The notes: generated by a model not told the origin, from the sequence alone. Counted from the stretch's first letter, positions 35,301-42,818 are shown. The stretch: 64,000 nt of DNA from CAZUCE01 sp964619265 (GCA_964619265.1 CAZUCE010000007.1:1-64000); one strand, 5' to 3'. Program-made: numbers and translations.

Positions 35301-38229
35301 GCTCGCCGATCACCCGAAGCCACACCCAGCGGTCGCTGGCGTCGGTGACCACCATGACCTGCCCGGGCTGCCCTTCGACGAAGGCGGTTTCGTCGAAGAT
35401 CAGGCGCAGGCCGGTTTCCGCGAGCTGGATCTCACGTGTCGTTTCATCGGCGGCGTGCAGCCAAACTTCGGAGCTGACTTCTCCGGTGCGAGGGTCAGTG
35501 GAAATCCAACGCACCAAGTAGGAGCCGGCTGCGGCGAGCGTTGGCTCAAAGGACGCCGTTCCGAGGTCCGAGGTGGTGACTTCAAGGGTCTCGATGAGCT
35601 CTAGCTCCTGAACGGGAGGAAGCGGATGCCAGCCGGCCGGTGGCCAGACCTTCAGGTCCGGGAACGAACGTCGGGCCTCGCCGCCATCCCAGTGCGTTCC
35701 CACAGGGTCTACAAAGGCCTCCTTCCAGCTCGCCCGGTAAAGGCGCAGCCGGCCGGAAACCGAGACGGGGCGCAGGTTGGCGTCGCGGCTGGCCACCTGG
35801 ATCTTGGCGCTCGACCCTGGCCGCACCAGGGTCCGCTCAGGGATCAACTCGACGTCGTAAGCGCTCTTTCGAACGTTCACCGTTCCTGTCCCGGTGACTT
35901 CGCGGCGCGCCGCATCCACCACCCGCGCCGAAATGGTGTACACCGATTCTTGGGAGCCAACGAAGGGTGTGTCGAATTCAATCTGAACGCGGCCCTCAGC
36001 GTCGGTGGTGAAATCTTCGCGCAGGACCTGCTCGCCACCATGGACGCCGCGCCAGAGGTGGAGGGTTGAGTTGAAGCTCTCCGTGAACCAAGCGAATTCA
36101 CCGCGCGGCGTGGGCGGACGGTGGTAGTCGGATCGGGTTACGGTCACCTCGACCTCACCGCCTGCGACCGGGGCGCCAAAGTAGGTCCGTGCTTCGATTT
36201 CGGCGCGCACGGTATCGCCCAAGACGAAACTCACGGGGCTGCCGTCTTCGGCCGTGGGCAGTTCGACCCTCACTTCGAATTCGGGGAGCTTGTACTCCTC
36301 GAGGCGGAACAGCGTGGACTGTCCGATCCAGGTGTCCGTGGCCGGATCGCGGAACATCAACCGGTACTCCCCCAAAGCCATGGTTTCCGTCGTGCGAAAC
36401 TGACCGCTCGCGGAACCGAATTCGTTGAGGATCAGTTCGCCGGTTTCCAGCTCGTCGCCGCGCGGGCCCGTCAGCGTGTAGGCGAGTTTGGTGCCGGCCG
36501 GAGTGGTGTGGTCGAGTCCGTCGAAAGCCCGAGCGGTCAGGCGCCACTGGACGTCCTGGTCCGGGCGATAGGCCGGCCGATCGGTGACGACGTAGACGCG
36601 CATGCCGCGGCTGGAGCCGTGGAAGCTAGCCCAGGACGTGCAAATGGCCTGGTGTTCGCGGTTTTTCAGGAGCGCCAGGAAATCGAAGTTGCCACCGACC
36701 GCGTCGATTTCGAGTTTCGCCAGGCCATCGGCACCCGTTGTGGATTCGTGCTGTTCCCAAAAGCCCGGGTTGCCCCGCCGGCGTGTCCAGACTTTCACTT
36801 CGGCCCCGGCGATTGGCCGGCCGGACTGTGCTTCGGTACACCACAGGCGAAGGCTCGGAGCCGAGGTCTCGAGTTGGATGACCACGTCGGTCACCAGGAC
36901 GAACGCGCGGTTCGTAAGGTCCCCAGACCGCGTCTCAAGGACATACGCACCGACGGGCAGGGGGCCTTCCAGCCATTCGGAGAGATCGACGCTGTGCACG
37001 TGGGTGCGATGCTCGCCGCGGTCGACCAGCTCGATGCGTCTTTCGAGCAGCTGCTCGCCGCGCGATAGGTCGATTTGATCGACCCAGTCGCCGACCACCT
37101 GTACGCCTGAGTCAAAACCCAGGTCTCGCAGCAGCTCCACGCGCACGAGCCGGGCGTCGAGCGAGGAGATGTTCTTGTGCTGGAGCTCGACGACCACATC
37201 GGACCCGGGAGCGAAGGCTGTTCGGACCCTGTTGCTGAGATGGCGCTCCAGGATCTTCTCGATCTCAGTTCGAGCCTTGACGTAGTAGGCCGAGGTTCCC
37301 GCCGAGAACTGATCGGTGAGCTCTCGGAACTTCGCCAGGGCCTGAATCGGTTCGGTTTGGCGGGTTGGGTTCCCTTCCTCGTCGCGAATCCAAAGGCCCC
37401 GGCCAAGCAACCAGGTGCCTTCCAAGTGGAGTGCGAGATCGCGGAATCCCAGGTCCGCCGGCATCTCGGCCAGCTCTTCGAAGGCGCGCAGGGCTCGCTG
37501 GTCGGTGTTCGGGCTCTGGCTGCTGCGCACGGCGGTCGCAGCTAGAAGGTAGGCCGCAAAGGCGCGGTCACGGGGCTCGCGAGCGATCTCCGTCGCCTGG
37601 CGCAGACGCTCGAAGGAGATCCAGTTGTTGTTCTGGCCGTACCTGGTCGGCTCCGGCGACCAGGAGGGCGCAGCGATACGGAACAAGATGTCGAGAAAGC
37701 GCCGGCGGGCACGCTCGACGTCTCGCGCCGCGCCCCAGTAATCGAGGGCTGCTTCGTAGTTCGCCTGGGCATCGTCGTATCTCCAGGTTCGTTCGCGATC
37801 CCAGTGGAAGTCGCCGAGGGACTCCTGCATCTCCGCCCACAGTCGGTCGCGTCCCTCGACCTGTTCACGCGCTGTGGCCAGGGCCTCGAGCTGTTGCAGA
37901 GCTTGTTGCAGCTTGCCCGAGTCGATCCGGTCGGCCTTGGACAACGAACGCCACTGGGAATCCAGTTCGCGAAACTCCGCGAACGCGCGTTCCGGTGACC
38001 CCTCGTCGAGTTGGGCCGCTAGCTTTGCGTACAGCTCGCGAGCCAATTCAAAGGCGCCCTTGGCCCATAGGCGGTCGGCTTCGGCAGTGGCTTTGCTGAA
38101 CACTTCGGACCGGTGATGGGTTTGCGGTTGCTGTGGCGCTTTGGTGTTGCCAGCTCCCGATCGAGCCCAGGACACAAGCAGGGCGATGACGGCGAGCGGA
38201 AGGAAGAATCTCATAGTGGATTTCAGCAT
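32326..38229 (-). CDS. bacterial alpha-2-macroglobulin family protein
   Basis: A 1967-residue exported protein, the largest gene here. Signal: MRFFLPLAVIALLVSWARSG from M6 (38214), probably the true start. Residues 30-400 are helical, repeat-like (KGAFELARELYAKLAAQL). Macroglobulin beta domains follow, with YVVTDRPAYRPDQDVQWRLT marking MG2, then WLPMLTTGEDGVASATIEFP for the A2M domain. The thioester site reads PHGCLEQTLSRF near residue 1414 (Cys-Leu-Glu-Gln), the bacterial form of the GCGEQ bond, so covalent trapping of attacking proteases should be possible. Bacterial homologues protect the envelope, often beside a PBP1C gene; none is adjacent here. No lipobox is visible. Confidence 0.9.
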   Translation of the reverse strand: MLKSTMRFFLPLAVIALLVSWARSGAGNTKAPQQPQTHHRSEVFSKATAEADRLWAKGAFELARELYAKLAAQLDEGSPERAFAEFRELDSQWRSLSKADRIDSGKLQQALQQLEALATAREQVEGRDRLWAEMQESLGDFHWDRERTWRYDDAQANYEAALDYWGAARDVERARRRFLDILFRIAAPSWSPEPTRYGQNNNWISFERLRQATEIAREPRDRAFAAYLLAATAVRSSQSPNTDQRALRAFEELAEMPADLGFRDLALHLEGTWLLGRGLWIRDEEGNPTRQTEPIQALAKFRELTDQFSAGTSAYYVKARTEIEKILERHLSNRVRTAFAPGSDVVVELQHKNISSLDARLVRVELLRDLGFDSGVQVVGDWVDQIDLSRGEQLLERRIELVDRGEHRTHVHSVDLSEWLEGPLPVGAYVLETRSGDLTNRAFVLVTDVVIQLETSAPSLRLWCTEAQSGRPIAGAEVKVWTRRRGNPGFWEQHESTTGADGLAKLEIDAVGGNFDFLALLKNREHQAICTSWASFHGSSRGMRVYVVTDRPAYRPDQDVQWRLTARAFDGLDHTTPAGTKLAYTLTGPRGDELETGELILNEFGSASGQFRTTETMALGEYRLMFRDPATDTWIGQSTLFRLEEYKLPEFEVRVELPTAEDGSPVSFVLGDTVRAEIEARTYFGAPVAGGEVEVTVTRSDYHRPPTPRGEFAWFTESFNSTLHLWRGVHGGEQVLREDFTTDAEGRVQIEFDTPFVGSQESVYTISARVVDAARREVTGTGTVNVRKSAYDVELIPERTLVRPGSSAKIQVASRDANLRPVSVSGRLRLYRASWKEAFVDPVGTHWDGGEARRSFPDLKVWPPAGWHPLPPVQELELIETLEVTTSDLGTASFEPTLAAAGSYLVRWISTDPRTGEVSSEVWLHAADETTREIQLAETGLRLIFDETAFVEGQPGQVMVVTDASDRWVWLRVIGERLIEDRVLHLDGTVQLVTFEVDRAWIPNVQLIASEVRERKIRQTSAEVTVPPVQRFLDLQVTLDREEYRPGSEGQVRVLVTDADGEPVRTELSLSLFDASIGAISNDLAGDPRKFFYGHRRRPRTQRASSLQQWPFQSPKTGTYRGPGDTLPPNSGGGVESAMLSRKSATGHLSLDSLGYTDGVVMSEAFAAPTAEDVSGQNSGGEGNVVVRSDFRETALWLPMLTTGEDGVASATIEFPESTTRWKLVARGHTVGEAFGEHTGEPARTSLPLVLRLARPRFLVEGDEATLSIVLDNTTDAPLEAAVELEAAGLTLLGWLDGEQLRQGAPGSLEIPAKSSARRDFRVRADQAGTAELIARAMAGDVADAVQLELPVLEHGLEVLVREAGRLTENVLALPFEIPPAREGSIDFSITVSPSLAATMLDALPYLTRFPHGCLEQTLSRFVPAVVTMRTLEKLGVSKEQVATASFGGVEAAYAAKTQAGGRGDFERFDKAAQEGLARVLSWQKGDGSWAWFPGGSSDSWMTSYALWSLTLAKESKLEVPDSALLAADRWLGTRLVELRNEPEKLAFALFAQTRARALLGQPLLTEFGAEALEHLLAHRTGLASSGVALTALAAHAAGRKTDALDLALLLENGVTRVETPGENALGTARGGERLPLVHWGTTQRALRWSDSAIESTSLALSALVAIQPDSDLILPAMTWLVQNRRGAQWKSTRDTALAVLALCDYLAVSGEGTEAVSFGVLVDGEPVGSASLAAGDLIVPNTFSVESPTSGAHEVSIERLTGTAPLYWSVSASAFSLEDPIPARSSDLFVRRDAFRLVSYPTLLGGKRFERIPLRSGDTVDSGDRIEVVLSVQTHVALEYLLFEDHKPAGLEATELQSGTPFYASRLSSSDLEERFGASPKPPADSTPGDTARNRRGSSERLWVYRELRDDRICLFLDRLPEGAFEMSYTLRAETPGTFHGLPALGSAMYVPEVRGNSEELLLNVR

Positions 38230-38390
38230 GACGAGCGAGGCGGGACCGGGGCGCGGACGAAGCTGAACGCCGAGGGAGAGCGAAAAGTTGGGTGGAAGTC
38301 GAGTGAATCGTAGGAAAGCTCTCGGGATGAGCTCAGGATCCCCTTGCGAGGTGTTTCTGAACCACCACTTTGAACCCGTCGTTTTAGCCC

Positions 38391-39296
38391 ATGCGCGTTC
38401 ACTACACCGATCACCATCAGGTCGAGCTACCCGAGGGGCATCGCTTTCCGATGGGAAAGTACCGTCAGTTGCGAGAGTTGCTGGGCGAGCACGGGATTCT
38501 GGCCGAGAACGAGCTGCATCCGGCGGAGCTTGCGCCGTTGGCCGCGGTGCGAGCCGTGCACTCCGCCCGCTACGTGGACGGAATTCTGAATGGGGACCTG
38601 CCCGCGCCTGAGATCAAGCGGCTCGGGTTTCCCTGGTCGCGAGCCCTGGTGCAGCGCTCGCTTGCAAGCGTCGGCGGAACCTTGGCGGCCAGTCGGTGGG
38701 CGCTCGAGGAGGGTCTATCCGGAAGTCTGGCGGGTGGAACGCACCACGCCTACCGGGATTTTGGGTCGGGCTTTTGTGTGTTCAACGACCTGGTGATCGC
38801 TGCGACCACCTTGCTTGAACAGCAGCTTGTCGAGCGTGTCCTGGTGTTCGACGTCGACGTGCACCAGGGCGATGGGACGGCGGCTTTGTGTGAGGGAGAG
38901 CCGCGCGTTTTCACCTGTTCGCTGCACGGCGCGAAGAACTTCCCAGCCCGCAAGCAGACCAGCGATCTCGACGTTCCCCTGCCCGACGGGACAAGCGACG
39001 AGCTGTACTTGGGCGAGATGGAGCGCGCCCTGGATCTCTGCCTGGCGAGCGGAGCCTTCGACTTGGTTCTCGTGCAGGGCGGTGTCGATGGGCTCGCCAC
39101 CGATCGTCTCGGGCGCTTAGCGCTCACCGAAGCCGGGGTCGCCGAGCGCGATCGCCGCCTGCTCGGGAGGCTTCGATCAGAGGGGCTGCCGGTCGCCCTG
39201 ACGCTTGGCGGAGGCTACGGCGAGCCCATCGAAACCAGCCTCGCAGCCCACTTGGGGACCTACCGGGCCGCCAAGGAGCTCGAAAACAGGCGTTGA
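38391..39296 (+). CDS. histone deacetylase-like (HDAC/acetoin utilisation) family hydrolase
   Basis: A 301-residue zinc hydrolase of the arginase/deacetylase fold. Visible motifs: GGTHHAYRDFGSGFCVFND (active-site His pair and downstream Asn/Asp), VFDVDVHQGDGT (zinc ligands Asp-x-His), VQGGVDGLATDRLG (zinc Asp) and LGGGY (catalytic Tyr). In bacteria such proteins deacetylate acetylpolyamines, AcsA-type lysines or other amides; the substrate cannot be told from sequence. ATG 38391 fits the family start (MRVHYTDHH). It lies 161 bases from the divergent alpha-2-macroglobulin gene. Confidence 0.9.
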   Translation: MRVHYTDHHQVELPEGHRFPMGKYRQLRELLGEHGILAENELHPAELAPLAAVRAVHSARYVDGILNGDLPAPEIKRLGFPWSRALVQRSLASVGGTLAASRWALEEGLSGSLAGGTHHAYRDFGSGFCVFNDLVIAATTLLEQQLVERVLVFDVDVHQGDGTAALCEGEPRVFTCSLHGAKNFPARKQTSDLDVPLPDGTSDELYLGEMERALDLCLASGAFDLVLVQGGVDGLATDRLGRLALTEAGVAERDRRLLGRLRSEGLPVALTLGGGYGEPIETSLAAHLGTYRAAKELENRR

Positions 39297-39408
39297 AGCG
39301 GACTCAGGGGTTGTCGAGAAAGCCGATTCGTCCCACTCTGACGGCGCGCCTCCCTCGAGTCCGACTCTGGCCGACCCTCTTCCTCGGCGGCACTCCGCCG
39401 CCTCGACC

Positions 39409-40179
39409 ATGCTCGGAATCGAATTCGCTTTGCCTCTTGTGCTCCCCGCGGCGGTCCTCGTCGCCCCTTCATTCCCATCGGCTCCCGGTCTGCAGGCAGG
39501 CTCGCACGATTGCGGACCGGGCGCAGGGTTCGTGTCCTACGCCGTTCCCGGCGACGACGGCTTCTATTCGGCTTCCGTTCAGCCCCAGGCTTCGGTTGCC
39601 CATTGGGTGCCCTCGAACGTGCCCCAGGTGACCATCCCAGGGCCCCCGCAGCCGACCCATCGGGTTCGATCCGAACCGGGGTTCTCGGCGGGCCTTCTTT
39701 TGGGAGGGCGCGGTTTGGACAGCGACGCCTTCGACCCGCTCGACGATCACTTCGTGATCGGCTTCGACTTCGCGGCCACCAATTTTGGCGCGGGGCCGCT
39801 CGGCGTTGAGTTTGGCACGCAGTTTTCGGTGGACAGCCTCGGCTTTGTCGATGTTTCGCTAGCTGAAATCTACCTGGGTGCGCGCCTGACGTTCTCCGAC
39901 CTTTACGCCGTGGAGCAGCCGATCGTGCCCTATGTCTCGGCCGGTGGAACGCTGATCGGCGTCGATATCGACTCTGGCAATCTCTCGTCCACGGACGACT
40001 CGACCGGCTACTACCTGTCGGCGGGGCTCGAGTTTCGCGTCGCGCCCGAGCTCTCGATCGGCGTGCAGTACCGCCACGTTGGCGGTGCCGACACGGACCT
40101 TGGCTTCGCCGGGCTCGGAGGCCCGGACACCGAACTGGATTACGACCAGGTCGTGCTGCGGATGGGGTTCTACTTCTAG
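39409..40179 (+). CDS. outer-membrane beta-barrel-like protein
   Basis: A 256-residue exported protein. Signal: MLGIEFALPLVLPAAVLVAP with cleavage near Ala/Ser. Residues 90-256 alternate polar and hydrophobic residues in strands (FVIGFDFAATNFGAGPLGVE, LAEIYLGARLTFSDLY, YYLSAGLEFRVAPELSIGVQ) and the protein ends on Phe in VVLRMGFYF, the usual terminal signature of outer-membrane barrels recognised by BamA. It resembles OmpA/OprF-like eight-stranded barrels or porin-family 'outer membrane beta-barrel' proteins. ATG 39409 is chosen because the upstream frame is not protein-like. Function unknown. Confidence 0.8.
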   Translation: MLGIEFALPLVLPAAVLVAPSFPSAPGLQAGSHDCGPGAGFVSYAVPGDDGFYSASVQPQASVAHWVPSNVPQVTIPGPPQPTHRVRSEPGFSAGLLLGGRGLDSDAFDPLDDHFVIGFDFAATNFGAGPLGVEFGTQFSVDSLGFVDVSLAEIYLGARLTFSDLYAVEQPIVPYVSAGGTLIGVDIDSGNLSSTDDSTGYYLSAGLEFRVAPELSIGVQYRHVGGADTDLGFAGLGGPDTELDYDQVVLRMGFYF

Positions 40180-40195
40180 GCAGGAGCGGCAGTCC

Positions 40196-40218
40196 CCGCG
40201 GGCGATCCAGACCCGCGG
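40196..40218 (+). terminator. terminator-like hairpin after the barrel gene
   Basis: CCGCGGG (40196-40202) pairs with CCCGCGG (40212-40218) over 7 bp with a 9-base loop, 16 bases after the stop. No T-run. Confidence 0.35.
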
Positions 40219-40242
40219 CCTCTCTGCGAGTCTTGAATGCGG

Positions 40243-40311
40243 GCCCCGCCGCGAGATCCCCGCCGCGAGATCCCCGCCGCGAGATCCCCGCCGCGAGATC
40301 CCCGCCGGGAT
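40243..40311 (+). repeat. 14-bp tandem repeat, about 4.6 copies
   Basis: Unit GAGATCCCCGCCGC repeats at 40252, 40266, 40280 and 40294 (last copy ending GG instead of GC), preceded by a partial CCCCGCCGC. The copies are virtually identical, so the array is young or actively changing length. Period 14 is not a multiple of three, so it is not a protein repeat. No spacers, hence not a CRISPR array. Confidence 0.9.
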
Positions 40312-40742
40312 CTGCGGTGGGCACGAACTCGAAGCCCCGGCCACCGTCGAGCGGGTCCTCGCCAGGCCTGGATCCGTGAACCCGGAGGTTGTCGTCGTGT
40401 CCGGAGGCTTCAGGATTCGGCCCCCGATACCGGTGCCGCGGGAGCCGGTCTCTAGGCTGTGATCGTCGATTTTGGGGGCACGATGGGAACTTCCAAGCGA
40501 AGGTCAGCTCAGTGAAATTCGCTGGGCGCTAGGAAGTTCGAATCGGAAGCCGGCGGGCCGAATGGGGCTATACAGGCCCCCAGAGGGGCTCTGAAGGGTC
40601 TTTGGGGGGGGCGCGAACTGGTAGGCGGCCGCTGAGTCCGGAAAGAGCAACCCCTGAACTCGTCGTCCGATCGGGCTCGCCGGGGAAGACTTGAGCAGGC
40701 CGGAGTCACAGACCGATCTCAAGGGCGTAGGCTGCCCGTTCC

Positions 40743-40766
40743 GGTGCGGCCTTTTCGGGCCGCGCC
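40743..40766 (+). other. long GC hairpin upstream of the HMA selenoprotein gene
   Basis: GGTGCGGCC (40743-40751) and GGCCGCGCC (40758-40766) pair over 9 bp with one G-T wobble around the loop TTTTCG. It lies 49 bases before the ATG. It may end transcription from the left or be a leader element. Confidence 0.4.
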
Positions 40767-40815
40767 CACTCCTAGCCCTCCTTAGGGGGGGCTCGATCCA
40801 ACCCAAGAATCCACG

Positions 40816-41124
40816 ATGAAGAACCTTCTCCTCGTTGGGCTTCTCGCGGTGCCGACGGCTCTCGTTGCGTGCAACAGCACCGACCAGAGCTCCGTCGCAC
40901 CGGACGAGACGTCCGTCGTGCAGCTGGACGTTTCCGGAATGACCTGAGGCGTCGGATGCCCCCCGAAAGTGCAGTCTGCACTTTCCAGCCTCCCCGGTGT
41001 TAAGAACGTCGATGTTGATTTCGACACCAAGACGGCGACTGTCACCGTTGAGCAGGCTGCGGCTCCGACCACGGATGCCATGGCTTCGGCGCTCGAGGGC
41101 GCTGGATTCGGTCTGGAAAACTAG
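40816..41124 (+). CDS. lipoprotein with heavy-metal-associated (HMA) domain, probable selenoprotein (in-frame TGA = Sec44)
   Basis: Read through the TGA at 40945-40947, this is a 102-residue protein. Residues 1-19 are a lipoprotein signal (MKNLLLVGLLAVPTALVAC, lipobox LVAC, lipidated Cys19). Residues 35-102 are an HMA/MerP-type ferredoxin-like fold: VVQLDVSGMT-U-GVGCPPKVQSAL, then SLPGVKNVDVDFDTKTATVT and SALEGAGFGLE. HMA domains carry metal-binding Cys in GMTC; here the first Cys position is TGA and the second thiol is Cys48, giving a U-x-x-x-C site. Frame and homology continue unbroken across the TGA. A perfect hairpin at 40965-40985 fits a bacterial SECIS. It stands alone. Copper or mercury binding, or a redox role, is inference. 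Confidence 0.85.
40965..40985 (+). promoter_or_regulatory. SECIS-like hairpin after the in-frame TGA of the HMA gene
   Basis: GAAAGTGCA (40965-40973) pairs perfectly over 9 bp with TGCACTTTC (40977-40985) around the loop GTC. The loop begins 26 bases after the TGA and starts with G followed by T, within the spacing and loop rule reported for bacterial SECIS elements. Confidence 0.7.
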
Positions 41125-41164
41125 TTCCAACCGATCCGCCGGAACCACCTAGGTTCCTCGTTGC

Positions 41165-41197
41165 GAACCAGGACTCTCTGCTCGAGGGTCCTGGTTC
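41165..41197 (+). terminator. terminator hairpin after the HMA selenoprotein gene
   Basis: GAACCAGGAC (41165-41174) and GTCCTGGTTC (41188-41197) pair perfectly over 10 bp, followed by GTTCTTAT. It lies 40 bases after the stop and is the strongest terminator-like structure in the window. Confidence 0.65.
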
Positions 41198-41406
41198 GTT
41201 CTTATCCAGGCGTCGTGTCGGAGGCCAAGCTATCCATCTGTGCCATCCATCTGTGGAGGAGGCCCGGCCGCCGGCTGCACGACCGAGCTTGGCCCTAGGG
41301 CCCCGTCAGGATCCAGGGAGACCTGCAAAGCCTCGGCTCGCCGGCGCGCTTGGCCAAGCGCCATGGGTCGTCGCGAGTAGAGGGACGGCCTTCCAGCGGC
41401 GGGCCG

Positions 41407-41817
41407 CTAGGAGTGTGTCGAGCTCATCCACTCGACCAGCGACGCGGTCATGGCGCCCTGCTGGGGGCGGAATGGAATCGCTCCGCGAACGCCGAGTTCG
41501 AGGGCCTGGGGCAGGAACGGTTCGGTGCCTTCCCGGGTCAGCAGCCAGGCCTGGGCCTCGGGGGCTTGATCCCGCAGCTCCTTCAGGAAATCGAGCCCGT
41601 TCATGTGCGGCATACCGACATCCGTCAGGACCATCCTGATCTCGCGGTTGGCGGCGATCTGGTCTAGACCTTCGAAGCCGTTGGTGGCCTCCAGCACGTT
41701 GGCTCTCGGAATTCCGGCTGCTACCAGCGCCGCGATGGTGCAAGCGCGATCCTCCATGGAGTCGTCGACCACAAGCACCTTGCTCGACGGACCTTTGAGC
41801 TGTTCACCGGTTCCCAT
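41407..41817 (-). CDS. single-domain response regulator (CheY-like) with Lys-to-Arg change
   Basis: A 136-residue receiver protein. The acidic pocket is D18-D19 (VLVVDDS), the phosphoacceptor Asp66 sits in MVLTDVGMP, and Thr94 (WLLTREG) is the switch Thr. The invariant Lys that normally follows a beta-5 strand (KP) is replaced by Arg117 in AIPFRPQQ, so phosphorylation or signalling may be altered. No output domain. It is divergent from two CheC/CheX-like genes, which suggests a local chemotaxis or motility switch. Start chosen at ATG 41817; the first 12 residues precede the fold. Confidence 0.85.
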   Translation of the reverse strand: MGTGEQLKGPSSKVLVVDDSMEDRACTIAALVAAGIPRANVLEATNGFEGLDQIAANREIRMVLTDVGMPHMNGLDFLKELRDQAPEAQAWLLTREGTEPFLPQALELGVRGAIPFRPQQGAMTASLVEWMSSTHS

Positions 41818-42187
41818 TTCAGAGGCCCTCCGAAGGCAACGCCTCGACGCCGAGGGTTAGGGCTCACCGAGTCCCACCTGGATGCAAGTCGAATGGGGCG
41901 AGGCTTCCTCCATCCGAGTTTGGAACCATCGGGATGTTGAGCCCTGGAACTGCAACGGATCCCTCGGAAATGGAGCTTCTGCGGCGTTGCACTTCGAGCC
42001 GGAACGGATTTCCTGTTTGGCGTGTTCGGAACTCCACAGCTAGCGAGAAGGGCCCCGGTCGATGCGGAGCGCGAGTCCAAAAGAGCCCGGCGCGCCTAAA
42101 GACATGCGGAACCGGTAGGCGATTTGTGGGGACTGCCGCCTCGCGAGTTGCTCCAGCGACCCGCTCGATTCTCAATACCGGAATCCC
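41818..42187. other. divergent intergenic region between receiver gene and chemotaxis phosphatase genes
   Basis: 370 bases with short open frames only. It must carry promoters for both directions, but I could not pick a convincing -35/-10 or -24/-12 pair. No RNA gene seen. Confidence 0.35.
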
Positions 42188-42289
42188 ATGAAGAACATCC
42201 AGATCGTGGGTGATGCGAGCGGTGTGGCTCGAATCACGACGCGTTCCTTCCGCCAGGCTGGCTTGCAGAGTGAGACGACCCTTGGGTGA
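42188..42289 (+). pseudogene. N-terminal remnant of a second receiver (CheY-like) gene
   Basis: A 33-codon open frame, MKNIQIVGDASGVARITTRS followed by FRQAGLQSETTLG, ends in TGA at 42287. It reads like the first beta strand and helix of a receiver domain (pattern I-V-D-D-S-x-x-x-R-x-x-T-R-x-x-x-x-A-G), with the first acidic residue changed to Gly. The rest of a receiver is missing, and the next gene starts in another frame at once. Likely a deletion scar joining a truncated cheY to a cheX-like gene; a real short leader peptide is the alternative. Confidence 0.5.
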
Positions 42290-42818
42290 TCAAGAACCCC
42301 AAGGAGCGGAGGTCTGCGCAGGCGAGCTTCTGTCCGCGTTGAAAGAGGCTGCCGATTTGACGTTTGAGTCGATTCAGGCTGCGTTTGACGGCGCGAATCG
42401 AGGCCGTGGAGTGTCCCGCCAGGTTGCTTGCGCACAGCCGGGTTCGTCCTCTGAAACTTGCATCAGCCTCGCGTTTGTTGGCGAAGTCAGCGGCCGATTC
42501 GTTCTGCGCACAAACACGGAGGTAGCCGGCGAGTTGGCTCGAGCGCTGCTGATGGTCGAGCCAGACGAACGGCCGGCGGCCGATGAGATCACGGACAGCC
42601 TGTCCGAGTTTGCCAGCATCCTAGGTGAACTCATGAAGGTGAACGCGCTCGACCCGTACGGTGACTACACGCTTGGCTCGCCCCAGTTCGTGCAGCCCTC
42701 CGGTGGTGCTTCCGGCGAGGAAGCTGGAAGCCTGCTCTATCGTCAAGTTCGCGGAGCCCTTTCCCTTGAGGTGTGGGTGGGTGATCAAGAAGGGGGCTGT
42801 TCAGATGAGTGCAACTGA
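42282..42818 (+). CDS. CheC/CheX-like phosphatase family protein, degenerate motif
   Basis: About 178 residues from a TTG at 42282 (LGDQEPQGAEVCAGELL); the frame is open back to a GTG/ATG pair at 42210/42213, giving up to 202 residues, so the start is uncertain. The fold signature is the helix ADEITDSLSEFASILGELMK, preceded by strands ISLAFVGEVSGRFVLRT and followed by QVRGALSLEVWV. CheC/CheX enzymes dephosphorylate CheY with a Glu-x-x-Asn pair; here the site reads E-F-A-S, so Asn is replaced by Ser and catalysis is doubtful. It overlaps the next CheX-like gene by 14 bases. Confidence 0.65.
   Translation: MGDQEPQGAEVCAGELLSALKEAADLTFESIQAAFDGANRGRGVSRQVACAQPGSSSETCISLAFVGEVSGRFVLRTNTEVAGELARALLMVEPDERPAADEITDSLSEFASILGELMKVNALDPYGDYTLGSPQFVQPSGGASGEEAGSLLYRQVRGALSLEVWVGDQEGGCSDECN

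Larger units (their letters stand above)
40180..40815. other. intergenic stretch with terminator-like hairpin and tandem repeat
   Basis: 636 bases without a convincing gene. It holds a hairpin CCGCGGG/CCCGCGG at 40196-40218 just after the barrel gene, a 14-base tandem repeat at 40243-40311, and a long hairpin GGTGCGGCC-TTTTCG-GGCCGCGCC at 40743-40766 that lies 50 bases before the selenoprotein gene and could be a terminator or a leader structure. Confidence 0.5.

Noticed and set aside
40243..40311. CRISPR array
   Set aside because: Units are 14 bp, directly abutting, no spacers.
42661..42804. N-terminal extension of the second CheX-like gene
   Set aside because: The extension lies inside the first CheX-like gene in another frame; ATG 42805 begins the fold.
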